Shown here one piece after another: positions 1-8,614 of a DNA stretch of 64,000 nt (its first letter is position 1; each line of letters opens with the position of its first letter). The DNA comes from Mesorhizobium sp. AR02 (GTDB lineage: Bacteria; Pseudomonadota; Alphaproteobacteria; Rhizobiales; Rhizobiaceae), in assembly GCF_024746835.1 (NCBI RefSeq), contig NZ_CP080531.1:3348001-3412000 (forward strand), read 5' to 3'. Under the pieces are notes generated by a model. It did no database searches. It had not been told where the DNA came from and saw nothing but the letters and a program-made list of their open reading frames with translations. Position numbers and translations under genes: made by a program.

Positions 1-289
1 TTGCCTCGAATTCGGCCTTCTTGGCATCCGACGCCTCGGTCTGGTTGAGAGCCTGCCATTCGGCATAAGGCATGCCGTAGACGATCTCGCGCGACTGGTC
101 CTTGGAGAGATCGACGCCCTCGGCATTGGCCGCCTCGCGATACCAGTTCGACAGGCAGTTGCGGCAGAAGCCGGCGAGGTTCATCAGGTCGATGTTTTGC
201 ACGTCGTTGCGTTCTCTGAGATGCTCGACCAGTCGGCGAAAGGCGGCGGCTTCGAAATCGCGCTTCTGCTCGTCGCTGAGTTTGGTCAT
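1..289 (-). CDS. DUF1244 family protein (3' end outside window)
   Basis: Reading leftward from the ATG at 289, an uninterrupted frame runs to the window edge (96 codons, no stop), so the C-terminal end is missing. The protein starts MTKLSDEQKR and contains a Cys-rich patch (AGFCRNCLSNWYREA) that I recognise from the small DUF1244 proteins of alphaproteobacteria, which are usually about 95-105 residues long. The two cysteines two residues apart could bind metal, but no function is established. A good ribosome binding site (GGAGG) lies just upstream of the ATG. The gene starts 11 bases after the stop of the N-formylglutamate amidohydrolase-like gene on the same strand, so the two are probably co-transcribed. 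Confidence 0.85.
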   Translation of the reverse strand, partial: MTKLSDEQKRDFEAAAFRRLVEHLRERNDVQNIDLMNLAGFCRNCLSNWYREAANAEGVDLSKDQSREIVYGMPYAEWQALNQTEASDAKKAEFEA

Positions 290-300
290 CGAAACCTCCG

Positions 301-1098
301 TCATAACGGCCCGGTGCGCGAGCCGAACATCTTCACGACATGTATATCGGGACGGCGGTCGATCGCGTCAACGATCGGCGCCAGGCGCTCGGCCCAGGCG
401 AGGGCGCCCTTCTGGTCCGATATCAAATCCTGGCGGATCTCGATCAATGCGTGGGCATAGCCATTGACGATGGCGTGTTTGAACATGGTGTCGCCGCGCA
501 GTGCGCCGTCATAAGGCTCATTGTCGCCGACGATGAGTTTTTTATCCTCGGCCAGCATATCGATCAGCGGCCGCGCCACCCGGTCGTCCCGATCCCACAG
601 GATGCCGACATGCCAGGGGCGTTGCCTGCCCTGCATGACCGGCGTGAAGGAATGCACCGAGAAGATGAAGGGCGGCCGACCGGAAGCCTGCGCGACCGAG
701 GCGATCATGGCGCCGACGGCGTCGTGATAGGGACGGTAGAAGCGGTCGAGCCGCCTTTCGCGTTCCTCCGGTGCCATGGGATAGTTTCCCGGCACGACCG
801 TGCCGTCATAGAGCTGGCGAATGAGCGTCGGATCGTCCTCGCCGCGATTGGGGTCGATCAACAGCCGCGAAAAATTGGCGATCAGCGCCGGCACGCCGAG
901 CGAGGCGGCGAGTTCGCGCGTCACCGCCTCGACGCCGATATCATAGGCGATGTGGCGGTCGAACTCCGCTGCGGGCAGGCCGAGGCTGCCATAGTCGTCG
1001 GGCAGGTCGCGGCGGGCATGATCGGCCAGAAGCACGATGCCCCGCTTGCGGTCGCTCTCGACAATGTCGAAAGGCGCGAAAACTGTGGATCGGGTCAT
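301..1098 (-). CDS. N-formylglutamate amidohydrolase family protein
   Basis: This 265-residue cytosolic protein belongs to the N-formylglutamate amidohydrolase (HutG/FGase) family, which hydrolyses N-formyl amino acids to formate and the free amino acid. Supporting segments are LLADHARRDLPDDYG near residue 25, NFSRLLIDPNR near residue 95 and FSVHSFTP near residue 147, which match the family's metal and substrate-binding blocks. The length is normal. No hut genes (histidine degradation) are nearby, so a role in histidine catabolism is not supported; the partner gene is DUF1244, an arrangement common in rhizobia. The precise substrate is not known. Confidence 0.85.
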   Translation of the reverse strand: MTRSTVFAPFDIVESDRKRGIVLLADHARRDLPDDYGSLGLPAAEFDRHIAYDIGVEAVTRELAASLGVPALIANFSRLLIDPNRGEDDPTLIRQLYDGTVVPGNYPMAPEERERRLDRFYRPYHDAVGAMIASVAQASGRPPFIFSVHSFTPVMQGRQRPWHVGILWDRDDRVARPLIDMLAEDKKLIVGDNEPYDGALRGDTMFKHAIVNGYAHALIEIRQDLISDQKGALAWAERLAPIVDAIDRRPDIHVVKMFGSRTGPL

Positions 1099-1314
1099 TG
1101 GCGGGAAATGGTCTGTTCGCTGGCTTCCGGGGAGGGTGCTATCGTCATTCCACGAAGACGACGCGTGCGCAATGCCGTTGTTTGGCCAAGGTTTCCCGGG
1201 AAATCTGGCAAAGGGCGACGGATAGTGCGCCGGGAGCCTTCCTAAATCGATTGGAATTGATCAAAACGGCGCGTTGACATGCGCCCGGACTTTTCCGAAA
1301 AGGGGCGCAGAGAG
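1099..1314. promoter_or_regulatory. divergent intergenic region between the amidohydrolase gene and the DUF1036 gene
   Basis: About 200 bases separate two divergently transcribed units, so promoters for both must lie here. I see no strong palindrome. The right half contains an AT-richer stretch around 1245-1265 (AATCGATTGGAATTGATCAAAA) that could hold the promoter of the DUF1036-pyk unit; this is only an inference from base composition and position. Confidence 0.35.
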
Positions 1315-1833
1315 ATGCTGATGTGGTTCTTGAGGGGTTTTGGGATGGATTCCGCCGGCAGGCAGCGCATGCGCTCTGCCTTTGCCATGCCGCTCCTGAC
1401 CTTGACCTTTGGCCTGTCGGCGATGGTCATGGCCTCGCCGGCGCGCGCCGATTTCCGCGTCTGCAACGCCACGCAGAACCTGGTCGGCGTCGGCATCGGC
1501 TATCGCGCCAAGGCCGGCTGGATCACCGAAGGCTGGTGGCACATAGAAGGATCGAGCTGCAAGACGTTGATCGAAGGGCCGCTGTCATCAAGGTTTTACT
1601 ATCTTTATGCAGAAGACGCAGAGCGCGGTGGACGCTGGGACGGCCCGATCAACATGTGCGTGGCTGAAAAAGAGTTCAAGATCGCCGGCGTAAACGACTG
1701 CGTCGCCCGGGGCTTCCAGCGCGCCGGATTCCAGGAATATGACACGGGCGAACAGGCAAGCTGGATGGTCCAGCTGACCGATGAGCCCGCAACGGGAGGC
1801 GCTCCAGCCGCCCCGGGAACCAACAGTCAATGA
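1315..1833 (+). CDS. DUF1036 family exported protein
   Basis: The product is about 172 residues from the ATG at 1315 (an in-frame ATG at 1279 would add 12 residues; another at 1345 is also possible). An N-terminal hydrophobic segment ending in SPARA-DF looks like a signal peptide, followed by a DUF1036 domain with the hallmarks RVCNATQ, GYRAKAGWITEGWW and the Cys at SSCKTL. Two further Cys (NMCVAE, NDCVARG) may form a disulfide in the periplasm. The function of DUF1036 is unknown. The stop codon overlaps the start of pyk by four bases (ATGA), which indicates translational coupling to the glycolytic gene downstream. Confidence 0.85.
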   Translation: MLMWFLRGFGMDSAGRQRMRSAFAMPLLTLTFGLSAMVMASPARADFRVCNATQNLVGVGIGYRAKAGWITEGWWHIEGSSCKTLIEGPLSSRFYYLYAEDAERGGRWDGPINMCVAEKEFKIAGVNDCVARGFQRAGFQEYDTGEQASWMVQLTDEPATGGAPAAPGTNSQ

Positions 1834-3266
1834 GACGCAGCCGCAAGGTCAAGATCCTAGCCACAATCGGTCCGGCCTCCTCTTCAGAGGAGATGCTGAA
1901 GAAATTGTTCGAAGCGGGCGCCGATGTGTTCCGCATCAACATGAGCCATACCGACCACGAACTGATGCGCACGCTGGTCGGCCGCATCCGGGCTGTAGAG
2001 GAAAAGGTCGGCCGGCCGATCGGCATTCTCGCCGACCTGCAGGGCCCCAAGCTGCGCGTCGGCAAGTTCGCCAACGGCAAGGAAGTGCTGACGCCGGGCC
2101 AGACCTTCACGCTCGACGACAATCCCGAGCCCGGCACCTCGACCAGGGTCTACCTGCCGCATCCGGAAATCCTGAGTTCGGTCGAGGCCGGTCACCGTCT
2201 TTTGATCGATGACGGCAAGCTGGAACTGAAGGCGGTGAAGAGCGACGGCAAGTCGATCGTCTGCACCGTCATTGCCGGCACCACGATTTCCGACAAGAAG
2301 GGCGTCAGCCTGCCCGATACCGACCTGCCGGTCGGTGCGCTGACGGAGAAGGACCGCAAGGACCTCGACGCAGTGCTGGCCACGGGCGTCGACTGGATCG
2401 CGCTGTCCTTCGTGCAGCGGCCTGAGGATCTGGCCGAAGCGCGCAAGATCGCGCGCGGCCGAGCGCTGATCATGGCCAAGATCGAAAAGCCGCAGGCCGT
2501 CGCCCGACTGGCCGAGATCATCGAACTGTCCGACGCGCTGATGGTCGCCCGCGGCGACCTCGGTGTCGAGATGCCGCTGGAAGCCGTGCCCGGCATCCAG
2601 AAGCAGATCACGCGCGCCGCGCGCCGCGCCGGCAAGCCGGTGGTGGTCGCCACGCAGATGCTGGAATCGATGATCACCGCACCGGTGCCGACCCGCGCCG
2701 AAGTCTCCGACGTCTCGATCGCCGTTTTCGAGGGCGCCGACGCCATCATGCTGTCGGCGGAATCGGCGGCGGGTGCCTATCCGGTCGAAGCGGTGGCGAT
2801 GATGAACCGCATTGCCACCAAGGTCGAAACCGACCCGACCTATGCCGGCATCATCAACGCCCAGCGCTCGGAGCCGGAAGCCACAGGTGCGGACGCCATT
2901 TCGCTGGCTGCCCGCGAGATCGCCGAAACGCTGAAACTGGCGGCGATCATCACCTACACGGCGTCCGGCACCACCGGGCTGCGCGCCGCGCGCGAACGGC
3001 CGCAAGTGCCGATCATCGCGCTGTCGCCGATACTCAACACCGCCCGGCGGCTGTCGCTTTTGTGGGGCACGCATTGCGTCGTCTCGCCCGATGCCACCGA
3101 TCTCGACGACATGGTCAACCGCGCCTGCCGGATTGCCCTCGAGGAAGAATTCGGCAAGCCGGGTGACCGCGTCATCATCACGGCCGGTGTGCCACTGAGG
3201 ACGCCCGGCTCGACCAACATGCTGCGCATCGCCTATGTCGGATCGGACGCGCAGGGCAACCGGTAA
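1830..3266 (+). CDS. pyk: pyruvate kinase
   Basis: Pyruvate kinase converts phosphoenolpyruvate and ADP to pyruvate and ATP, the last step of lower glycolysis, in the cytosol. The 478-residue length is typical. Visible landmarks are TIGPASSS near residue 12, RINMSH near 35, ADLQGPKLR near 68, the catalytic lysine in MAKIEKPQ (K217) and the metal/substrate block VARGDLGVEMP near 240, followed by the ATQMLESM segment and a C-terminal allosteric domain. Its ATG overlaps the stop of the DUF1036 gene, and that order is common in rhizobial genomes. Transcription probably ends at the hairpin near 3321. Confidence 0.98.
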   Translation: MRRSRKVKILATIGPASSSEEMLKKLFEAGADVFRINMSHTDHELMRTLVGRIRAVEEKVGRPIGILADLQGPKLRVGKFANGKEVLTPGQTFTLDDNPEPGTSTRVYLPHPEILSSVEAGHRLLIDDGKLELKAVKSDGKSIVCTVIAGTTISDKKGVSLPDTDLPVGALTEKDRKDLDAVLATGVDWIALSFVQRPEDLAEARKIARGRALIMAKIEKPQAVARLAEIIELSDALMVARGDLGVEMPLEAVPGIQKQITRAARRAGKPVVVATQMLESMITAPVPTRAEVSDVSIAVFEGADAIMLSAESAAGAYPVEAVAMMNRIATKVETDPTYAGIINAQRSEPEATGADAISLAAREIAETLKLAAIITYTASGTTGLRAARERPQVPIIALSPILNTARRLSLLWGTHCVVSPDATDLDDMVNRACRIALEEEFGKPGDRVIITAGVPLRTPGSTNMLRIAYVGSDAQGNR

Positions 3267-3320
3267 GCGGTTGATTTCCTGACTGAAGCGTTTCACGCGG
3301 TTTCGCTGTGGCCACAATGC

Positions 3321-3354
3321 AACAAAGGCACGAACAATGTTCGTGGCCTTTGTT
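3321..3354. terminator. hairpin terminator downstream of pyk
   Basis: AACAAAGGC-ACGAA pairs with TTCGT-GGCCTTTGTT around a short loop. One unpaired base sits in the stem and the tail is TTGTTCTC, so it is a moderate Rho-independent terminator. It lies 55 bases after the pyk stop. Confidence 0.6.
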
Positions 3355-3459
3355 CTCGACACAGGGTCGCCCTGATCGCCTCTACAAGACACGGGTGACG
3401 CGGTATCAATGGCCGCCTCCCTTCCTGTCGGCATTTCCCATCGTTTGAAAGTATATTGA

Positions 3460-4194
3460 ATGCCATTTTTCGTTTCACGCCGGTCGCTTTTGACCGGGCT
3501 GTCGCTTGTTGGCGTTTCGGCGATTTCGGCCTGTGCCCAAATGCCCAGACAGTCGATCGGTGTGGCCGCTTCTCTCAATCCGCCACTGCTGGAGCCGGTG
3601 CCGGAAAGGGCCCCGATCGAAGATGCCGCGTCTGAAACGATAACCCCCGCTTCGCCCGACTACGCCAGCATGTACAGCGCGGTCGAAGACGGCGGCCATG
3701 CGCTGCCGGCGATCCCCTTCAGCAAGGTCGACGGGCGGTTCCTGCGGCAGATCGTTGACGATCCGACAGGAGAAAAACCCGGAACGATCGTGGTCAACAC
3801 GACCGACAAGCACCTTTACTGGGTGCTCGAGGACGGCAAGGCGATGCGCTATGGCGTTGGTCTCGGGCGCCAGGGCTATTCGTGGAAGGGTCGCGCAATC
3901 GTCCAGTGGAAACGCAAATGGCCGACCTGGACGCCGCCTTCGGCAATGATCCGCAGGGACCCGAAACTGGAGAAATGGCGCCAGGGAATGCAGCCAAGCA
4001 TCAGCAACCCGCTCGGCTCGCGCGCGCTGTACATCTTCAAGGACGGCGTCGATACGCTCTACCGGATCCACGGATCGCCGGACTGGAAGTCCATCGGCAA
4101 GTCCGCCTCATCGGGTTGCGTGCGCATGTTCAATCAGGACGTCATGGACCTCTACGACCGCGCTCCCGGCAAGACACAGCTGCTGGTCATCTAG
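3460..4194 (+). CDS. L,D-transpeptidase (YkuD domain) with exported N-terminus
   Basis: This 244-residue protein is an ErfK/YbiS/YcfS/YnhG-type L,D-transpeptidase, which makes 3-3 cross-links in peptidoglycan or attaches proteins to it in the periplasm. The N-terminus carries two arginines (SRRSLLTG) followed by a hydrophobic stretch and ISACAQ, so it may be a Tat-exported protein or a lipoprotein. The YkuD domain occupies about residues 105-244, with the catalytic motif HGS (H204) through SSGCVRM (catalytic Cys220). A conserved KWPTWTPP segment is also present. It stands alone between pyk and a convergent hydrolase gene. Confidence 0.93.
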   Translation: MPFFVSRRSLLTGLSLVGVSAISACAQMPRQSIGVAASLNPPLLEPVPERAPIEDAASETITPASPDYASMYSAVEDGGHALPAIPFSKVDGRFLRQIVDDPTGEKPGTIVVNTTDKHLYWVLEDGKAMRYGVGLGRQGYSWKGRAIVQWKRKWPTWTPPSAMIRRDPKLEKWRQGMQPSISNPLGSRALYIFKDGVDTLYRIHGSPDWKSIGKSASSGCVRMFNQDVMDLYDRAPGKTQLLVI

Positions 4195-4233
4195 CGTACG
4201 GCGCCCGGCAACTGCCCTGGCGGCGAAAGGATA

Positions 4234-5301
4234 TCAGGTCGGCGCGAGCTCGGCCTGCGGCTCTTTGATGTCGGCACATCTGCCGGCGCCGTAGGCATCG
4301 CCGGCAATTCGCGTTTCCACTGTCCTGGCCATCGCCTCCAGATCGGCATCCTTGCCGGCGACCTTCTCGATGGCGCCGACGACGAGGTCGGGGGCGATCC
4401 AGTCCGGCTTGTGGCCGAGATTGTGCACCCAGACGAGTTCGGCACCTGCTATGTCGCGCACCAGGCCAACGGAATGGATATGCGCGTAGACGACCTTGTC
4501 GCGGTCGCCGGAGATGACGACGGTCGGCGCGGTGATCTGGTTGTAGTGCGGTGCGGCGCCAAGCGCATAGGCATAGAGCCCGGCAACGTCGGTGGCGTTG
4601 GCGCGAAAGGCCGCCGGCCGCAGCACCAGCGGGATCGCGGCCGTGCTGAGATAATTGTCCGGCACCTTGTTGGGCGAGAACACGCAGGTGGTGGCATCAG
4701 CCATCTGCAGCGTTCCGGCCGGATAGGTCAGTGTCTCGGAAAACAGCCTGCCGATCACCGGAACGGTGGTCAGGTCGTAGTACCAGGACGTCGCGCCGCC
4801 CGGCCAAGGATGGGTCGCCGGCGCCAGGAAGACGAGACCGAGCGTCTTGTCGGCATGCTCGCGGCCGAAAGCTGCCGTCACCACGCCGCCGAAGGAATGG
4901 CTGACGATGATCGCCTTCTTGATGCCGAGACGGTCCATCAGGGCGGCGATGGTAGCGGCCTGCGCCGACGGGTTTTCATTGTTGCCAGGCCAGCGCCCGG
5001 ACCAGCCAAAGCCCGGCCGGTCGAAGAACAGCATTTCGGCGCGGCCTTCGAGCAGCGGCCGCAGCGGCAACATCTGATCCCGGAGATTGGCGCTGGCGCC
5101 ATGGATAAAGACGATCGGCGGCAGGTCCGCATTGGCGGGGGCGGGAATGTGGACATAGTGGATGCGGGCGCCGCCAATGTCGGCGAATTCACCGATCGGC
5201 GGATCGCGACGTTCGATCAGCCACGAGCCGACGCGGGTGACACCGACAAGGACCAGGATGAGTGCGAGGAGAAAGGCGAAGGCGGCGTAGATCAGGTTCA
5301 T
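4234..5301 (-). CDS. membrane-anchored alpha/beta hydrolase
   Basis: The 355-residue product has an N-terminal transmembrane anchor (residues about 4-24, rich in A/L/V) and then an alpha/beta hydrolase fold. Catalytic-type features are the oxyanion block VFIHGASAN, the nucleophile elbow SHSFGG, the acid near SGDRDKVV and the final histidine in HNLGHKPDW. Such enzymes hydrolyse esters, epoxides or related bonds; the substrate cannot be inferred. The stop is only 40 bases from the convergent L,D-transpeptidase gene. No partner genes suggest a pathway. Confidence 0.85.
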   Translation of the reverse strand: MNLIYAAFAFLLALILVLVGVTRVGSWLIERRDPPIGEFADIGGARIHYVHIPAPANADLPPIVFIHGASANLRDQMLPLRPLLEGRAEMLFFDRPGFGWSGRWPGNNENPSAQAATIAALMDRLGIKKAIIVSHSFGGVVTAAFGREHADKTLGLVFLAPATHPWPGGATSWYYDLTTVPVIGRLFSETLTYPAGTLQMADATTCVFSPNKVPDNYLSTAAIPLVLRPAAFRANATDVAGLYAYALGAAPHYNQITAPTVVISGDRDKVVYAHIHSVGLVRDIAGAELVWVHNLGHKPDWIAPDLVVGAIEKVAGKDADLEAMARTVETRIAGDAYGAGRCADIKEPQAELAPT

Positions 5302-5337
5302 GCGGGGATATACGGGGGTGGGACGGGATAAGTTCTG

Positions 5338-5430
5338 GAGGGCAGTAGGGCAGTAGGGCAGTAGGGGCGTGTGTTCCGCAGGTGCAATCTACCCCTACTG
5401 CCTTACTGCCCTATTCCCTTACTCCCTTCA
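5338..5430. repeat. short tandem and inverted repeat (GCAGTAGGG units)
   Basis: Three tandem GGGCAGTA units are followed, about 30 bases on, by the complementary units CCCTACTGCC-TTACTGCCC, so the RNA can fold into a long hairpin. It lies downstream of the TPR gene stop (minus strand) and upstream of the hydrolase gene start, so it may act as a terminator or be a mobile-type intergenic palindrome. Confidence 0.7.
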
Positions 5431-5435
5431 CGGCA

Positions 5436-6044
5436 TCAAATGCCTTCGCCGGCAAGCTCTTCCGAAAGGGTGGCGACCTGGTCCTGGGCGCTGCGCATCA
5501 TCGGATAGATGGCCAGCACCTTCTGCCAGGCTTCGAGCGCCGACTGCTTGTGGCCGGTCAGCGCCATGATCTGCGCCAGACCCGACAGCGCGCCGAAATG
5601 GCGCGGCTCGAGTTGCAGCGTGCGGTCGATGTCGGCCATCGACTTGCCGTAGTTCTTCATCATGAAATGCACTGTGGCGCGCCGGTTCCAGCCTTCGGCA
5701 TAGGTCGGCTGCAAGGTCACCACCTGGTCGAGGAAATCGAGCGCGACGCCGAACTTCTGGTTGTCCATCGCTTTTTGCGACCACAACATCATCAGGTCGA
5801 TCGAGGCGCTGCCCGACTGGAACCATTCGCTCCAGATGTTGCCGGCGATGCGTTCGGCCGCCTTTTCGTTGCGCTCACGCTTCAGGTCGGAAAACAGCTT
5901 GTCGAGCCGGGCCTGTTTGGTCATCGGCGCGGCGGGAGCTTCCGGGGCGGCCGGCGCTGCCGGCTGATCGTCCGCGGCCCAGACCGGCACGCTAATGGCG
6001 CCGGAAACAGGCAGAGCTATCAAAAATGCAAAAAGAATCCGCAT
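5436..6044 (-). CDS. exported TPR-repeat protein
   Basis: A 202-residue protein with a signal peptide (MRILFAFLIALPVSG through VWAADD) and a Pro/Ala-rich linker (PAAPAAPEAPAAP). It is followed by at least two tetratricopeptide-like repeats, seen as VALDFLDQVVTLQPTYAEGWNRRA and its successor with SMADIDRTLQLEPRHFGALSGLA. TPR repeats bind peptides or proteins, here presumably in the periplasm. There are no catalytic motifs and no informative operon partners. The signal peptide supports the ATG chosen. Confidence 0.85.
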   Translation of the reverse strand: MRILFAFLIALPVSGAISVPVWAADDQPAAPAAPEAPAAPMTKQARLDKLFSDLKRERNEKAAERIAGNIWSEWFQSGSASIDLMMLWSQKAMDNQKFGVALDFLDQVVTLQPTYAEGWNRRATVHFMMKNYGKSMADIDRTLQLEPRHFGALSGLAQIMALTGHKQSALEAWQKVLAIYPMMRSAQDQVATLSEELAGEGI

Positions 6045-6126
6045 CGCCCGATCCTAGTCCCGGGCGGCGGAACAGCAAAGTGATTTTAGCGTGAGAAGGG
6101 TCGGCAGGCCGACAGCATCAAATGGC

Positions 6127-6144
6127 GGAGGCAAAAAAGCCTCC
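6127..6144 (-). terminator. small hairpin downstream of rpmJ
   Basis: GGAGGC and GCCTCC flank a six-base A (T on the transcribed strand) loop just after the rpmJ stop. The T-run is in the loop rather than after the stem, so termination is uncertain. Confidence 0.4.
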
Positions 6145-6154
6145 AGCCGAAAGC

Positions 6155-6280
6155 TCAGCCCTGGCGCGCCTTGTAACGCGGGGCGGTCTTGTTGATGATG
6201 TAAACGCGGCCCTTGCGGCGAACCAGCTGGTTGTCGCGATGACGCGCCTTCAGCGCCTTGAGCGAATTCTTGATCTTCAT
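6155..6280 (-). CDS. rpmJ: 50S ribosomal protein L36 (zinc-free type)
   Basis: The 41-residue product [10 protein letters not shown]...RYKARQG is ribosomal protein L36 of the large subunit. It is the alphaproteobacterial form that lacks the Cys/His zinc ribbon of classical 38-residue L36. The internal ATG at 6280 was chosen because it gives the exact family N-terminus; longer in-frame upstream starts are not needed. It is a single-gene unit. Confidence 0.97.
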   Translation of the reverse strand: MKIKNSLKALKARHRDNQLVRRKGRVYIINKTAPRYKARQG

Positions 6281-6508
6281 GGTCTTGCCTGTCGGTGTGG
6301 ACCCGGTCCCGGGTCGAAATTTTAAGGCGCGCCAGAAGACGCGCCTTTTCAACGGTGGGTGGCTCATAAACGAGGAGCCTTGTCCGTGTCAACCGCAAGC
6401 GTGTTCCACACCCCCATATCATCAAATATCCGCCATGTCGGCCGTGCGGCATTGCGCGGCCATGGGCCGGCTGGGATGATGCCGTGTATTTCAAGTGATT
6501 TGGGGACG

Positions 6509-6931
6509 ATGATGCGCCGAATACTCCTGTCTGCCTGCCTTGTCCTGCTGGCGGGAGCTTCGATCGCCCGCGCACAGGAGTGCGACCGCTCCGACGACAG
6601 CCAGCAGATGATGAATATCTGTGCCGGCGAGGACTATCAGGCCGCCGATGCCAAGCTCAATGCGGCCTATCAGAACCTGATCAGTTCCGACGATGCCGAT
6701 GCCAAGAGATTGCTGCAGGCAGCGCAGCGTGCCTGGATCGCCTTCCGTGACGCCGAATGCGCGCATACCACCGCCGCCAGCGCGGGCGGTTCCATCCACG
6801 CGATGGAAGTTTCGCAATGCCTGACCAGGCTGACCAATGAGCGCCTCAAGCAGCTCGCCGCGTCAGCCAATTGCGAGGAAGGCGATGCGAGCTGCGCCAA
6901 TTCCGGCGAGGACAGCGACGAGGTGCAATAG
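6509..6931 (+). CDS. LprI-like (DUF1311) exported protein
   Basis: About 140 residues from the ATG at 6509, which is preceded by GGGGACG; an upstream in-frame ATG would only add non-signal sequence. The N-terminus MMRRILLSACLVLLAGAS is a signal peptide ending near ARAQE. The mature part shows the DUF1311/LprI N-terminal pattern: Cys in QECDRS, the CAGEDYQAADAKLNAAYQ block, AQRAWIAFRDAEC and CLTRLTNERL. Members include lysozyme-inhibitor lipoproteins, but most are uncharacterised, so lysozyme inhibition is only a possibility. The tail is acidic. Confidence 0.82.
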   Translation: MMRRILLSACLVLLAGASIARAQECDRSDDSQQMMNICAGEDYQAADAKLNAAYQNLISSDDADAKRLLQAAQRAWIAFRDAECAHTTAASAGGSIHAMEVSQCLTRLTNERLKQLAASANCEEGDASCANSGEDSDEVQ

Positions 6932-6942
6932 CTCGCTTCGAG

Positions 6943-8019
6943 CTAAGTACGGCGGCTGATGCGGGTGAAGTGACCCATCTTTCGGCCTGGCCGCGCCTCC
7001 GCCTTGCCGTAGAGATGCAGCATCAAGTCGGGCTCGGCGAGCAGTTCGGGGACGCGCAACACGTCGTCGCCGATCAGGTTCTCCATCACGCAATCGGAAT
7101 GGCGGTCCGGGTTGCCCAGCGGCAGGCCGGCGACGGCACGGATATGCTGCTCGAACTGCGAAACGATGCAGGCGGCCTCAGTCCAATGACCTGAATTGTG
7201 GACGCGCGGCGCGATTTCGTTGGCCAGCAGCGAACCGTCGGCCAGCACGAAGAACTCGACACCGATGACGCCGACATAATCGAGCGCCGCCAGGATTTTT
7301 GCCGCCGCCGCCCGCGCCGCGTCAGCCGTTTCAGGCTTGACGCCGGCCGGCAGGGTCGAGGTGTGGAGAATGCCGTTGCGGTGGACATTCTCGGCCGGAT
7401 CGTAGGCAGCGACCGCGCCGTCCAGCCCGCGCGCCGCGATCACCGAGATCTCGCGCTCGAAAGGCACGAAACTTTCCAGGATCAGCGGAACATTGCCCAT
7501 CGCCTCGCAGGTGCCGGCAAAGCCACCCGTTTCCATGTTGCGGAAGACACGCTGCCCCTTGCCATCATAGCCCATGCGCCGCGTCTTCAGGATGCCGCTG
7601 CCGCCGAATGCCTTCAGCGCCGCCGTCAGCTCATCGTCAGTGTCGACCGGACGGAAATCGGCGGTGGCGATGCCGATGCCGTTGAGGAAGGTCTTTTCGC
7701 TCACCCGGTCCTGCGCCACGTCAAGCGCGCGCGCCGGCGGATAGACCGGCACCTTGGCGGCAAGCGCTTCTGCGGCCGCGACCGGAACATTCTCGAACTC
7801 GTAGGTGACGACGGCACTCGCCGCTGCCAGTTCGGCAAGAGCAGCCGGGTCGTCATAGGCAGCTGTAATCTGCCGGTTGGCGACCTGTGCGGCCGGGCAA
7901 TCCGGCTGTGGCTCCAAGACGATGGTGCGGTAACCGAGGCGGGCGGCAGCCATCGCCAGCATGCGGCCGAGCTGGCCGCCGCCAATGATGCCGATGGTCG
8001 ATCCGGCGGGCAGGCTCAC
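6943..8019 (-). CDS. purK: 5-(carboxyamino)imidazole ribonucleotide synthase
   Basis: PurK uses ATP and bicarbonate to carboxylate AIR to N5-CAIR in de novo purine synthesis. The 358-residue protein has an N-terminal nucleotide-binding start ([17 protein letters not shown]), the central ATP-grasp with [12 protein letters not shown] and [13 protein letters not shown], and the metal/ATP block [14 protein letters not shown]. Length and motifs are normal. Its start overlaps the purE stop by four bases, so the two are translated together. Confidence 0.97.
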   Translation of the reverse strand: MSLPAGSTIGIIGGGQLGRMLAMAAARLGYRTIVLEPQPDCPAAQVANRQITAAYDDPAALAELAAASAVVTYEFENVPVAAAEALAAKVPVYPPARALDVAQDRVSEKTFLNGIGIATADFRPVDTDDELTAALKAFGGSGILKTRRMGYDGKGQRVFRNMETGGFAGTCEAMGNVPLILESFVPFEREISVIAARGLDGAVAAYDPAENVHRNGILHTSTLPAGVKPETADAARAAAAKILAALDYVGVIGVEFFVLADGSLLANEIAPRVHNSGHWTEAACIVSQFEQHIRAVAGLPLGNPDRHSDCVMENLIGDDVLRVPELLAEPDLMLHLYGKAEARPGRKMGHFTRISRRT

Positions 8020-8534
8020 GGCGTGTCCGTCGGTTCAACGGCGACCTTGGCGGTCTGCGCGGCGCGCCAGGCATCGAGGCGCTGGGCAAGCTTGTCGTCG
8101 TTCAGCGCCAGCACGGCGGCAGCCAGCAAGGCCGCGTTGGCCGCACCAGCCTTGCCGATGGCCAGTGTGCCCACAGGAATGCCGGCCGGCATCTGGACGA
8201 TGGAGAGCAGCGAGTCCTGCCCCGACAGCGCCTTTGATTCCACCGGCACGCCAAACACTGGCAGCGGCGTCATCGCCGCCGTCATCCCAGGCAGATGCGC
8301 GGCACCGCCGGCGCCGGCGATGATCACCTTGTAGCCGGCGGCCTTGGCGCCCTTGGCGAACTCATAGAGCCGGTCGGGTGTGCGGTGCGCGGAGATGATC
8401 AGCCGCTTGTGCGGGACGCCCAGCGCCTCCAGCGTTTCGGCCGCATGGCGCATCGTTGCCCAGTCGGACTGGCTGCCCATGATGATGGCGACGTCGGCGC
8501 GTTGATCGTCCAAGCTCGTGCTCCCCGGCGACAA
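8016..8534 (-). CDS. purE: N5-carboxyaminoimidazole ribonucleotide mutase
   Basis: PurE rearranges N5-CAIR to CAIR, immediately after PurK. The 172-residue protein carries the substrate loop IIMGSQSDW near residue 17, SAHRTPDRL near 48, the [12 protein letters not shown] loop near 73 and the [13 protein letters not shown] block near 114. These mark the class I (bacterial) enzyme. It is the first gene of the purE-purK pair. An in-frame start inside the N-terminal extension is possible, since the first 14 residues are not conserved. Confidence 0.97.
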   Translation of the reverse strand: MSPGSTSLDDQRADVAIIMGSQSDWATMRHAAETLEALGVPHKRLIISAHRTPDRLYEFAKGAKAAGYKVIIAGAGGAAHLPGMTAAMTPLPVFGVPVESKALSGQDSLLSIVQMPAGIPVGTLAIGKAGAANAALLAAAVLALNDDKLAQRLDAWRAAQTAKVAVEPTDTP

Positions 8535-8614
8535 AGGCGCGCCTTAGCGGAATTCGGCAGCAACGGCAAGGACGGATAGAGAGCGGTGGGCATGTGATGC
8601 CGACGGTGATCCTA

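Noticed and set aside
1884..3578. A 564-codon open frame opposite pyk
   Set aside because: Antisense shadow of pyruvate kinase with no domain.
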